Positions 43,327 to 51,437 of a stretch of DNA of 64,000 nt are shown one piece after another. Made by a program: the position numbers and the translations under genes. Source of the stretch: Polaribacter glomeratus (GTDB lineage: Bacteria > Bacteroidota > Bacteroidia > Flavobacteriales > Flavobacteriaceae); contig NZ_MSCM01000001.1 of assembly GCF_002954665.1 (NCBI RefSeq), positions 1,438,836 to 1,502,835 on the forward strand. Direction: 5' to 3'. How positions within the stretch are numbered: position 1 is the stretch's first letter; the number at the start of each line of letters is the position of its first letter. The notes beneath the pieces were generated by a model that had not been told where the DNA came from, made no database searches, and saw only the letters and a program-made list of their open reading frames with translations.

Positions 43327-43461
43327 CCTTTTTCCTTAATTAACTTACCAAAAATAGTTCGCTTTTTTTAAACTGAAGAATTTATCTTTTATCCAAAAGA
43401 TATCTATAGCAGTCTAGCCTCTAATTTTATCGTATCCAGATAAATAAAATCAACATAAATA

Positions 43462-43905
43462 ATGCATATTAAAACCTTCGACGCCTTTACAAGGATGTCC
43501 TTTTTAAATATTAACAGAATTACAAATTTTTTGCATAAACATTTAGAAGATTCTGACGAGTCTGCAAGTGCCATACGAAAATCGCTATTATACTCAGCAA
43601 AAGAAATTCCCAGTTTAGGAGGTTACGTATTTGTAATGGAAGAAAAAGAGGTCATTATTGGCGCTACGGTTATTAATAAAACAGGAATGAGTGAATACCA
43701 ATCAGAAAACCTTTTAGCTTACGTAGCCGTGCACAAGGAACATAGAAATAAAGGAATAGCAACAAAACTAATTGAAAAAGCGATTCCTTATTGTACTGGT
43801 AACATTGCATTAAATATAAATAAAGAAAATAATGCAATTAATTTATTTGAAAAAAGAGGGTTTACATCCGAAAAAATTCAAATGACTTTAGATAAAATTA
43901 AATAA
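43462..43905 (+). CDS. GNAT-family N-acetyltransferase
   Basis: Acetyl-CoA-dependent N-acetyltransferase of 147 residues with the acetyl-CoA-binding motif VAVHKEHRNKGIATKLIEKA and a C-terminal NLFEKRGF segment. It is first in the operon with proC, proB and proA. In related Flavobacteriia a GNAT gene heads the arginine biosynthesis cluster and may act on glutamate (N-acetylglutamate synthase-like); that is knowledge from memory. The arg genes are absent here, so its substrate is uncertain. Confidence 0.82.
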   Translation: MHIKTFDAFTRMSFLNINRITNFLHKHLEDSDESASAIRKSLLYSAKEIPSLGGYVFVMEEKEVIIGATVINKTGMSEYQSENLLAYVAVHKEHRNKGIATKLIEKAIPYCTGNIALNINKENNAINLFEKRGFTSEKIQMTLDKIK

Positions 43906-43937
43906 AAATAATAGTATTAATAATTAATAAAAATAAA

Positions 43938-44744
43938 ATGAAAATTTTAGTAATTGGCGCAGGTAATATGGGTTTAACATATGCGCAAGGAATGTCTAAA
44001 TCAAGATTGTTAAAGAAAAGAAACATCATGGTTTTAGATAAATCTGCAGAAAAATTAGAAGAGCTAAATGGCATGTCTCACTTTGATGCTTTTGAAGAAT
44101 TAGAAGACTGTGTGCCAAAAGCAGACATTATATTTATTGCCGTAAAACCATATCATGCAGAAAACTTATTTAAAGCGCTAAAACCATTTACAAAACCAGG
44201 TCAAGTAATTGTATCTATTATGGCTGGTGTAAATATTGATAATATTAAAAAATATTCTGGCTTAACAAAAATAGTAAGAGCAATGCCAAATCTACCAGCA
44301 CAGATTGGTAAAGGCTTAACCTCTTATGTAACATCCGAAGAAGTGTCTAGAATAGAAAAACTAACGGTTGAAAGTTTGTTAGATACTACAGGAAAATCGA
44401 TGGAAGTGAGCAGTGAAAAATTGATTGATGCCTCGACTGGGATTTCTGGTAGCGGACCCGCGTATGTGTTCTATTTTATGCAAAGCATGATGGAAGCTGC
44501 GTTAAAAATGGGCTTTTCAAAAAATGACTCTACCGTTTTAGTGAGTCAAACCTTTATTGGTGCCGTAGAGCTCTTCAATCAATCTAACTTATCGCCAACT
44601 TCTTGGATGGAAAAAGTAGCTTCTAAAGGCGGTACAACTCGTGCTGCACTTGATTCTATGCAAGATAATAATGTAAACGAATTAATTAAAGACGCCGCTT
44701 TTGCTGCTTTTAATAGGGCTGTAGAATTAGGTAAAGAACATTAA
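43938..44744 (+). CDS. proC: Pyrroline-5-carboxylate reductase
   Basis: NADPH-dependent reductase for the last step of proline synthesis, 268 residues. The N-terminal Rossmann motif VIGAGNMGLTYAQG, the central VRAMPNLPAQIGKG, and the C-terminal signature SGSGPAYVFYFMQ...KGGTTRAALDSM are all present. It is 32 bases after the GNAT gene and 1 base before proB. Confidence 0.95.
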   Translation: MKILVIGAGNMGLTYAQGMSKSRLLKKRNIMVLDKSAEKLEELNGMSHFDAFEELEDCVPKADIIFIAVKPYHAENLFKALKPFTKPGQVIVSIMAGVNIDNIKKYSGLTKIVRAMPNLPAQIGKGLTSYVTSEEVSRIEKLTVESLLDTTGKSMEVSSEKLIDASTGISGSGPAYVFYFMQSMMEAALKMGFSKNDSTVLVSQTFIGAVELFNQSNLSPTSWMEKVASKGGTTRAALDSMQDNNVNELIKDAAFAAFNRAVELGKEH

Positions 44745-44745
44745 A

Positions 44746-45516
44746 ATGTATAAAGAAAGAATAGTAATAAAAGTAGGTACAAATGTAATGACAAACAGAG
44801 ATAACAGAATTGTTAGACCTGTTTTAAGACGCTTAGTAAAACAAGTTGCAGAACTTTATGAACGAGGTATTATTTGTATTTTGGTTTCCTCTGGGTCTGT
44901 AATTGCTGGAAAAGAAGTCTTAGGTGAATCAAATATTAAGAATGAAACACAAAGAAGACAGGTCTATTCCGCAATTGGACAACCTAGAATGATGCGTCAT
45001 TATTACAATATTTTTAATGATTACGGAATGAAATGTGCGCAAGTATTGCCTACAAAAAGAGATTTTACTCCTGGTATACACAGACAAAATATGATTAATT
45101 GTTGCGAAGGTTTATTGGCCGAAGGTGTTATTCCTATTGCAAATGAAGATGATGCGGTTTCTGTAACTATGTCTATGTTTTCTGATAATGATGAGTTGGC
45201 AAGTTTAATTGCACAATTAATGAATGCTGATAAATTAATTATTTTAACAGATATAGACGGTTTGTATACAGGAGATCCGGCAGCAGAAAATAGCGCTTTA
45301 ATTAAAAATGTGAATCCAAATGAGGATTTAGATAAATACATTAAAGACAGTACTAAAAAACCTGGTGAAGGTCGTGGCGGAATGGGCTCTAAATTAGACT
45401 ACGCACAAGAAGCGGCGGCTAATAACATACCAACCTACATCGCAAACGGAAAAAGAGACAACACCATTATTGATATTATCGACGGAAAATCTGTGGGTAC
45501 AAAAGTGGCACTTTAA
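44746..45516 (+). CDS. proB: Glutamate 5-kinase (short form)
   Basis: Phosphorylates glutamate to glutamyl-5-phosphate, the first step of proline synthesis. Amino-acid-kinase fold of 256 residues: VIKVGTNVMTN, VSSGSVIAGKEVLG, the IANEDDAVSV loop and GRGGMGSKLDYAQEA. It lacks the C-terminal PUA domain found in the 367-residue E. coli enzyme. The proA ATG lies 10 bases after its stop. Confidence 0.93.
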   Translation: MYKERIVIKVGTNVMTNRDNRIVRPVLRRLVKQVAELYERGIICILVSSGSVIAGKEVLGESNIKNETQRRQVYSAIGQPRMMRHYYNIFNDYGMKCAQVLPTKRDFTPGIHRQNMINCCEGLLAEGVIPIANEDDAVSVTMSMFSDNDELASLIAQLMNADKLIILTDIDGLYTGDPAAENSALIKNVNPNEDLDKYIKDSTKKPGEGRGGMGSKLDYAQEAAANNIPTYIANGKRDNTIIDIIDGKSVGTKVAL

Positions 45517-45526
45517 AATTTACACC

Positions 45527-46726
45527 ATGAAATTAATAGAAACAAACATAAAAAATAACGTTTTAAAAAGTATGGCAAAAATTCTTGATGAAAATCGAGA
45601 GCTCATATTAACAGCAAATAAAAAAGATTTAGACGCTTTTCATAAAGAAGATCAGGCTATGTTTGATCGTTTGATTTTAACCGATCAAAAAATTGATGGA
45701 ATGATAAAAGCCATCAACGAGGTAAAAGCACAAGAAGATCCTGTAAATCAACTTATTAGTGATTTAAATTTAGAAAACGGGTTGCAAGTTACCAATAAAA
45801 CAGCGCCATTTGGAACCATCATGATTATTTATGAATCAAGACCAGACGTAACTATTGAAGCCGCTGTTTTAGCCTTTAAAGCCAATAATAGGATTTTATT
45901 AAAAGGTGGTAAAGAAGCCATTTACAGTAATAAGGTATTGGTAAATCTTTGGCACAAAGCATTAACTGAAAATAATCTAAGCACAGATTATATAAAGTTA
46001 CTGCAAATGAACAGAGCAGAAACGCAAGCATTTTTAAAAAACCCAACTGAGCAATTAGATTTAATTGTGCCAAGAGGTGGCGAACGTTTAATCAACTTTG
46101 TTAAAGAACACGCAAAGTGTGCCGTTTTAATCAGCGGAAGAGGTAATAACTTTTTATATATTGATGATAGCGCAGATTGGAACAAAACCTTATCTGTAAT
46201 TATCAATGCTAAAACTGATAAAATTTCTGCATGTAATGCGTTGGATAAAATTTTAATTAGTAAAAACATTGATGCTTATGAAACTAAATTATTACAGTTA
46301 CAAACGGTTCTAAAAGAACGAAACGTAACTATTTTAGTGGATGAAGACGTAAAAATAATATTAACAGACGAAACTTTAATTCTGGAAGCTAGTGTTTGGA
46401 AAGAGGAATTTTTATCATTAAAATGTTGTATTGGTGCTGTAAATAATCTAAACGAAGCTATCGAGATAATTAATAAAAACTCAGGCGGACATTCTGCAGC
46501 GATTATGACAAAAAACGATGAAAATGCAAGCAATTTTATGCAACAAGTAGATTGCGCGGCTGTCTATAAAAATGCATCCACACGGTTTACAGATGGCGGA
46601 CAATTAGGCGTTGGTGCAGAATTGGCTATTAGTACAGACAAATTACACCACAGAGGTCCTTTAGGATTAAAGAAATTAGTAACCAATAAATATTATATTT
46701 ATGGTGATGGTACTGTGCGCAGTTAA
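45527..46726 (+). CDS. proA: Glutamate-5-semialdehyde dehydrogenase (gamma-glutamyl phosphate reductase)
   Basis: NADPH-dependent reduction of glutamyl-5-phosphate, second step of proline synthesis. 399 residues: IIYESRPDVTIEAA, LLKGGKEA, the catalytic-cysteine segment KISACNALDKIL, and CAAVYKNASTRFTDGG plus GLGAE-like GVGAELAIST near the end. ATG 45527 is used; a longer frame from 45470 would overlap proB and add residues foreign to the family. It completes a full glutamate-to-proline pathway with proB and proC. Confidence 0.95.
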   Translation: MKLIETNIKNNVLKSMAKILDENRELILTANKKDLDAFHKEDQAMFDRLILTDQKIDGMIKAINEVKAQEDPVNQLISDLNLENGLQVTNKTAPFGTIMIIYESRPDVTIEAAVLAFKANNRILLKGGKEAIYSNKVLVNLWHKALTENNLSTDYIKLLQMNRAETQAFLKNPTEQLDLIVPRGGERLINFVKEHAKCAVLISGRGNNFLYIDDSADWNKTLSVIINAKTDKISACNALDKILISKNIDAYETKLLQLQTVLKERNVTILVDEDVKIILTDETLILEASVWKEEFLSLKCCIGAVNNLNEAIEIINKNSGGHSAAIMTKNDENASNFMQQVDCAAVYKNASTRFTDGGQLGVGAELAISTDKLHHRGPLGLKKLVTNKYYIYGDGTVRS

Positions 46727-46795
46727 TTTTTAAATAATAAATAAAAATCGATGTAAAAAGTTTGATTTTTTAGGCATTAAAAAACGAACACCATG

Positions 46796-46841
46796 TTAGG
46801 TGATGTATATTTTCTCAAATCAGAAAATGTGTATCACCTAA
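46796..46841 (+). other. Long imperfect palindrome in the proA-GNAT intergenic region
   Basis: TTAGGTGAT (46796-46804) and ATCACCTAA (46833-46841) pair exactly, and the inner arms GTATATTTTCT and AGAAAATGTGT continue the stem with G-U pairs, giving about 20 pairs around a 6-base loop. No T-run follows, so it is a poor terminator; it could be an operator, RNA processing site or mobile-repeat remnant. Confidence 0.6.
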
Positions 46842-46876
46842 TTTGGTTTTATACATTTATATTCAATCAACTTTAT

Positions 46877-46884
46877 TAACTTTG
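46877..46884 (+). promoter_or_regulatory. -7 box of the GNAT-DUF6671 pair
   Basis: TAACTTTG matches TAnnTTTG, 80 bases before the ATG at 46964. Confidence 0.5.
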
Positions 46885-46963
46885 ATTGCGGTTAATTAAA
46901 ACGTGACATTCCCGTATCTAGATAGCAACTGTTACTAAGCAATAAAACATCAATTTTAATAAA

Positions 46964-47407
46964 ATGATTATAACAACTCGAAAAATAGAAGTCTATGAAA
47001 TTAATGAAATCTTTGAAATAGATAAAAAAGAGTTCGAACCAATGAATTACCCGCTGTTTGTACTTAAACAATATTATGATTTATTTTCAGAATTATTTCT
47101 TGTTGCTGAAAATGAAAACAAGGATATTTTAGGATACATAATTGGAGGCACCAATAATAGCGAAGGCTGGATTCTTTCTTTAGCTACAAAAAGCGAATAT
47201 AGAGGTCACGGAATTGGCACAAAATTATGCAAAAGTTTATTAAACTTAATAAACATAGACTGCATTCTTTTAACTGTTCATCCTGATAATAGTGGTGCAA
47301 TTCATATTTATGAAAAGCTAGGTTTTAAAACATCCGCAAGAAAAGAAAATTATTATGGCGACCATTCACCTAGAAATATCATGAAATTAGACAACACTCA
47401 TAAGTAA
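46964..47407 (+). CDS. GNAT-family N-acetyltransferase (RimI-like)
   Basis: Acetyltransferase of 147 residues with the acetyl-CoA loop SLATKSEYRGHGIGTKLCKSL and the C-terminal DNSGAIHIYEKLGFK segment typical of RimI-type enzymes, which acetylate protein N-termini or small molecules. Its stop overlaps the next start (TAATG, 1-base overlap), so the two proteins are translationally coupled. The substrate is unknown. A long palindrome and a promoter precede it. Confidence 0.85.
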   Translation: MIITTRKIEVYEINEIFEIDKKEFEPMNYPLFVLKQYYDLFSELFLVAENENKDILGYIIGGTNNSEGWILSLATKSEYRGHGIGTKLCKSLLNLINIDCILLTVHPDNSGAIHIYEKLGFKTSARKENYYGDHSPRNIMKLDNTHK

Positions 47408-48243
47408 TGTTTAAAGGTAGAAGTTTAATAATTGCAACAAAGCACGAAAAAGAAAAGGTCATTGCTCCATTATTAGAAGAGGCTTTAGGTGTATGCTGTT
47501 TTGTAAAAGATGATTTTGATACAGATACTTTAGGAACTTTTACAGGCGAAATTGAGAGAAAACTAGACCCAATCGCAACGGCAAGAAAAAAATGTTTACT
47601 GGCAATGAAACTTGCTAACTGCGATTTAGGAATTGCAAGTGAAGGCTCTTTTGGCTCCCATCCATCGTTATTTTTTGTAAATGCGGACGATGAATTTTTG
47701 ATTTTTATTGATAAAAAAAACAACTTAGAGATTGTAGCCAGAGAATTGAGTTTAGAGACCAATTTTAATGGTAAAGAAATTAAAACAGAAAACGACTTGT
47801 TAGCATTTGCTGAGTTAGTGAAGTTTCCTTCTCATGGCTTAATTATTCGTGCATCAAAAGAGGATACTAGCCATATAATTAAAGGAATAACAAAAACAAG
47901 TCAATTAAAAGAAACTTTTCAAAAAATGATTAAAAGTTACGATTCTATTTATGTAGAAACCGACATGAGAGCCATGTACAATCCAACTCGGATGTCTGTA
48001 ATTGAAACCACCACTAAGAAATTAGTAACTAAAATAAATTCTTGCTGCCCACAATGCAACGCTCCCGGTTTTGATGTTACCGATGTAAAAAAAGGATTAG
48101 AATGCGATTTGTGTGGTTCTCCTACAAACTCAACGCTGAGTTTTATTTATAGTTGTAAAAAATGCGATTTCAAAAAAGAGGAACTATATCCTCATCAAAA
48201 AACATCCGAAGACCCTATGTATTGCGATTATTGCAATCCGTAA
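47407..48243 (+). CDS. DUF6671-like protein with C-terminal zinc ribbons
   Basis: Protein of 278 residues. The N-terminal alpha/beta part contains IIATKHEKEKVIAPLLEEAL, LGTFTGEIERKLDP and EGSFGSHPS. The C-terminal 60 residues carry paired cysteines (CCPQCNAPG, CDLCGSP, CKKCDF, CDYC) that suggest two zinc ribbons. I place it in DUF6671 from memory; no biochemical function is known to me. Coupling to a GNAT acetyltransferase is noteworthy, since the acetyltransferase might modify it or act with it. Confidence 0.65.
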   Translation: MFKGRSLIIATKHEKEKVIAPLLEEALGVCCFVKDDFDTDTLGTFTGEIERKLDPIATARKKCLLAMKLANCDLGIASEGSFGSHPSLFFVNADDEFLIFIDKKNNLEIVARELSLETNFNGKEIKTENDLLAFAELVKFPSHGLIIRASKEDTSHIIKGITKTSQLKETFQKMIKSYDSIYVETDMRAMYNPTRMSVIETTTKKLVTKINSCCPQCNAPGFDVTDVKKGLECDLCGSPTNSTLSFIYSCKKCDFKKEELYPHQKTSEDPMYCDYCNP

Positions 48244-48380
48244 TTATTTTTAAGTACTAAAAAAGTATAGATCAGTTTAAAAAACAAACACTATTAATAT
48301 TTTTTTAATAGATGTTAGTCATCCACTAAGTTTAGTTAGTTTATCAACCATAAAAACGAAAGCATACAATCATAAATCTT

Positions 48381-48632
48381 CTTAACTTAAGGACAGCGTA
48401 AGTTGCCTTAAACTTCTTTTGTACTTCCTTAAGTATTGAACTATATTTCTAAGTGACACTTTTTACTTCCTTACGGATGAAGTTGCGTTCCTTAGACTTA
48501 CTCTTCACTTCCTTTCGGATAAAGTTGCGTTCCTTAGACTTACTCTTAACCTCCTTACGGATAAAGCAGTATTCCTTAGGCTTACTCTTTACCTCCTTAA
48601 AAATAAAACAACTTTCTAAACTTTAAATGTTG
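48381..48632. repeat. 42-bp tandem repeat array
   Basis: Clear units at 48465-48506, 48507-48548 and 48549-48590, each near ACTTCCTTACGGATAAAGTT plus GCGTTCCTTAGACTTACTCTT. More diverged 42-base units lie on both sides (48381-48422, 48423-48464, and from 48591). The unit length is a multiple of three. One plus-strand frame (unit SLRIKLRSLDLLLT) and one minus-strand frame (unit KSKSKERNFIRKEV) stay open across the central units, but neither has a start codon or a full-length frame. It is not a CRISPR array, as there are no distinct spacers. Confidence 0.85.
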
Positions 48633-48949
48633 ATTCCCTGAAAACAAGCGAATCACTTTAAACACCAACTATGCTTACCTAGCGATAAAACCTTACTTAT
48701 TTTAGTAAAAATTAGCTGTATTTTATAGATAAAAAAGCTACTAATAACAAGCTATAAAACCATAATAAACAAAAAGACCTTTCGTTAACAGCTAAAAGAA
48801 CACTAAAAGTATTTAAGGTTTATTATTAATTATAATGCTAAAATTAAATTACTTTTTAGATCAAAAAATTATATTTAATGCCGAAAAAAAATAATTTAGG
48901 AAACTAATTTTATAATATCTTTATCTTAAATTTAAAACAAAATTTAAAA
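48633..48949 (+). other. Intergenic region upstream of nhaD
   Basis: About 320 bases of AT-rich DNA between the tandem repeat and nhaD. I see no gene and no clear -7 box; the nhaD promoter was not located. Confidence 0.4.
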
Positions 48950-50248
48950 ATGTATATACTAATCGCTCTTACTTTTATTGTTGGATATCTTTTTATAGCT
49001 TTAGAGCATACTATAAAAATAGATAAAGCGGCAACAGCCATTCTAACAGGTGTAATTTGTTGGGTTTTAGTCATTTTTGGTAGAGATGTTATCTTCTCGA
49101 GTACTGTTGATATTAACTTTATTGACCAAGAAATTCTGCATCACATTGGTGAAATTGCTGAGATTTTATTCTTTCTTTTAGGTGCTATGACTATTGTAGA
49201 ACTCATTGATACACACAATGGTTTTGAACTTATAACCTCTAAAATAAAAACGATAAACCGAGTTAAACTCTTATGGATTATCTGTATTACCACGTTCTTT
49301 TTTTCGTCTGTATTAGATAACCTAACAACAGCAATTGTAATGGCTACTTTACTAAGAAAAATAATTAGTGATAAAGAAGATTTGTGGTTTTTTGCAGGAA
49401 TGGTCGTTATTGCAGCTAATGCAGGTGGCGCGTGGTCTCCTATTGGTGATGTTACTACTATTATGTTATGGATTGGCGGACAAGTTACAGCGGTTAATAT
49501 CATCTCTAAAGTTTTTTTACCGAGTATAGTGTGTCTATTAGTGCCACTAATCATCGCTTCTTTTATGGGTGAAAAGAATATAAATAGACCAGAAGTTAAA
49601 GAAAATTTAGAAGAAGGTTCTCATACAATTTCAACCAAAGAGAGCAATTTAGTTTTAGCTGCTGGTGTATTAGGTTTGTTATTTGTACCTGTTTTTAAAA
49701 CGATAACCCATCTACCTCCGTTTATGGGAATGCTATTTAGCTTAGGTGTTATTTGGGTACTTACCGAAATTTTACACAGAAAAAAATCAGAGGTACACAA
49801 AAATAAACTTTCAGTTTCTACAATTATACGCAAAGTAGATACCCCAAGTGTATTATTCTTTTTAGGAATTTTATTAGCGGTTGCAAGTTTACAAACAGCG
49901 GGTCATTTAGAACAACTGGCGGTTACTTTAAATGAAACTTTTCAAAATATTTATATGACAAACATTTTTATAGGTTTCTTGTCTTCAATAGTAGATAATG
50001 TACCTTTAGTTGCTGGTGCAATGGGTATGTACTCGATGGATATGTATCCGCAAGATCATATTTTCTGGGAAATGCTAGCTTATTGTGCTGGTACCGGAGG
50101 AAGTGCCTTAATTATTGGTTCGGCTGCTGGTGTTGCCATTATGGGAATTTTGAAAATTAATTTTATTTGGTACTTAAAAAGGATTTCTTGGTTAGCAATT
50201 ATAGGCTATTTGGCAGGCGTTGCTGTATATTACACTCTAAATAGTTAA
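48950..50248 (+). CDS. nhaD: Na+/H+ antiporter NhaD
   Basis: Inner-membrane sodium/proton exchanger of the ion-transporter superfamily, 432 residues with about 11-12 helices. Conserved motifs: FFSSVLDNLTTAIVMATLL and its inverted-repeat partner SSIVDNVPLVAGAMGM, and NAGGAWSPIGDVTTIMLW. NhaD is usual in marine and halophilic bacteria and supports a marine origin. It is followed by a PiT-like permease gene with its own promoter. Confidence 0.93.
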   Translation: MYILIALTFIVGYLFIALEHTIKIDKAATAILTGVICWVLVIFGRDVIFSSTVDINFIDQEILHHIGEIAEILFFLLGAMTIVELIDTHNGFELITSKIKTINRVKLLWIICITTFFFSSVLDNLTTAIVMATLLRKIISDKEDLWFFAGMVVIAANAGGAWSPIGDVTTIMLWIGGQVTAVNIISKVFLPSIVCLLVPLIIASFMGEKNINRPEVKENLEEGSHTISTKESNLVLAAGVLGLLFVPVFKTITHLPPFMGMLFSLGVIWVLTEILHRKKSEVHKNKLSVSTIIRKVDTPSVLFFLGILLAVASLQTAGHLEQLAVTLNETFQNIYMTNIFIGFLSSIVDNVPLVAGAMGMYSMDMYPQDHIFWEMLAYCAGTGGSALIIGSAAGVAIMGILKINFIWYLKRISWLAIIGYLAGVAVYYTLNS

Positions 50249-50305
50249 GAGTACACGATTAAAAAAAATAACAATTAGATAATATTAAATACCTTGAAAA
50301 GTAGG

Positions 50306-50313
50306 TATTTTTG
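50306..50313 (+). promoter_or_regulatory. -7 box of the PiT-like permease gene
   Basis: TATTTTTG matches TAnnTTTG and lies 25 bases before the ATG at 50339. It falls inside the longer reading frame that starts with TTG at 50294, which supports the later start. Confidence 0.6.
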
Positions 50314-50338
50314 CGCCCAAAATTATTCGATTACCACT

Positions 50339-51295
50339 ATGGAAGTATTAATAATGTATGTTGGATTTTTATTTGCAGTCTATTCTGTAATAGGGAATGA
50401 TGTTATTCAGACGCTGGGAACCTTCTTAACTTCAAATAAAAAAACACATTGGGCCATTTTATGGACGTTTGCATCTGTGATTCTAACTGCAACTTTAGTG
50501 TATGGCTGGTATTTTTACAATGGCGATGTTTCTTACCAAAGATTAGGTAATATTCCGTTGCCAGAAAAAATAATGTGGTGGCATTTAATTGCGCCGCTGG
50601 CTTTGTTAATTATTACACGTTTTGGGATTCCTGTGAGTACTACTTTTATGATTCTTAGCATTTTTTCGAGCCAACAAATCATTGAAAAAATGATTATTAA
50701 ATCTGTTTATGGATACGGAATTGCCGTTATTTCTGCATTTCTTATTTACTTGGTAATTGCAAAGAGTTTTGAATCTAAAAAATCGATTGCCAATTTAGAG
50801 GCAAGTAAAAACATAAAATTTTGGGTAGCTGCTCAGTGGGTTTCTACTGCTTTTCTTTGGTCTCAATGGTTAATTCAGGATTTTGCAAATATCTTTGTGT
50901 TCTTACCTAGAAAATTATCTTTGACAGAATTGTTATTAGCACTTGCTTTAATTCTATCTATTATGGCTTATATATTTAAAAGCAAAGGTGGAAAAATACA
51001 AGAAATTGTAAATAAAAAAGTGAATGCAGGTAACATACGTTCAGCAACTTTAATTGATTTATGTTACGGTATTATTCTATTTATTTACGGTAATTATAAC
51101 TCGATACCAATGAGCACAACTTGGACGTTTATTGGAGTTTTAGCAGGTCGTGAAATGGCTATTAACTATCTTTTAAATAAGAAGAATGTTAAAAACTCAT
51201 CCAAACTAATCTTTAAAGATTTAAGCAAAGTATCCTTTGGTTTAGCTATAAGTGTTGTTATTGTTTATTTAATACAGTATATAAAGTTTTTATAA
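50339..51295 (+). CDS. PiT-like (inorganic phosphate transporter-like) membrane protein
   Basis: Polytopic membrane protein of 318 residues with about nine helices. Two halves carry PiT-type signatures: GNDVIQTLGTF near the N-terminus (compare NDxANAxGT of PiT transporters), GIPVSTTF (about 100), and SIPMSTTWTFIGVLAGRE near the C-terminus. It is shorter than typical PiT proteins, and the NDVIQTLG motif differs from the canonical NDVANA, so the substrate may not be phosphate. ATG 50339 is used because the promoter lies just upstream. Confidence 0.65.
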   Translation: MEVLIMYVGFLFAVYSVIGNDVIQTLGTFLTSNKKTHWAILWTFASVILTATLVYGWYFYNGDVSYQRLGNIPLPEKIMWWHLIAPLALLIITRFGIPVSTTFMILSIFSSQQIIEKMIIKSVYGYGIAVISAFLIYLVIAKSFESKKSIANLEASKNIKFWVAAQWVSTAFLWSQWLIQDFANIFVFLPRKLSLTELLLALALILSIMAYIFKSKGGKIQEIVNKKVNAGNIRSATLIDLCYGIILFIYGNYNSIPMSTTWTFIGVLAGREMAINYLLNKKNVKNSSKLIFKDLSKVSFGLAISVVIVYLIQYIKFL

Positions 51296-51388
51296 TTTAG
51301 TATTCTCTTCATTCTTATGCATCAGAATAACGTTTATTAAAGAAGTTGTTACTTTTTTATAATATTGAATACTAAAAAAACTCCATAA

Positions 51389-51418
51389 AAAAACGCCTTA
51401 CAGATGTAAGGCGTTTTT
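51389..51418. terminator. Bidirectional terminator between the PiT-like gene and sucC
   Basis: AAAAACGCCTTAC (51389-51401) pairs perfectly with GTAAGGCGTTTTT (51406-51418) around a 4-base loop. T-runs on both strands serve both convergent genes. Confidence 0.9.
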
Positions 51419-51437
51419 AAATATATATAGACAAAAA

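Noticed and set aside
45470..45526. N-terminal extension of proA
   Set aside because: It overlaps the end of proB, starts with TTG and adds residues not found in the family; the ATG at 45527 fits the family start.
48381..48632. CRISPR array
   Set aside because: The 42-base units follow one another without unique spacers and no cas genes are present.
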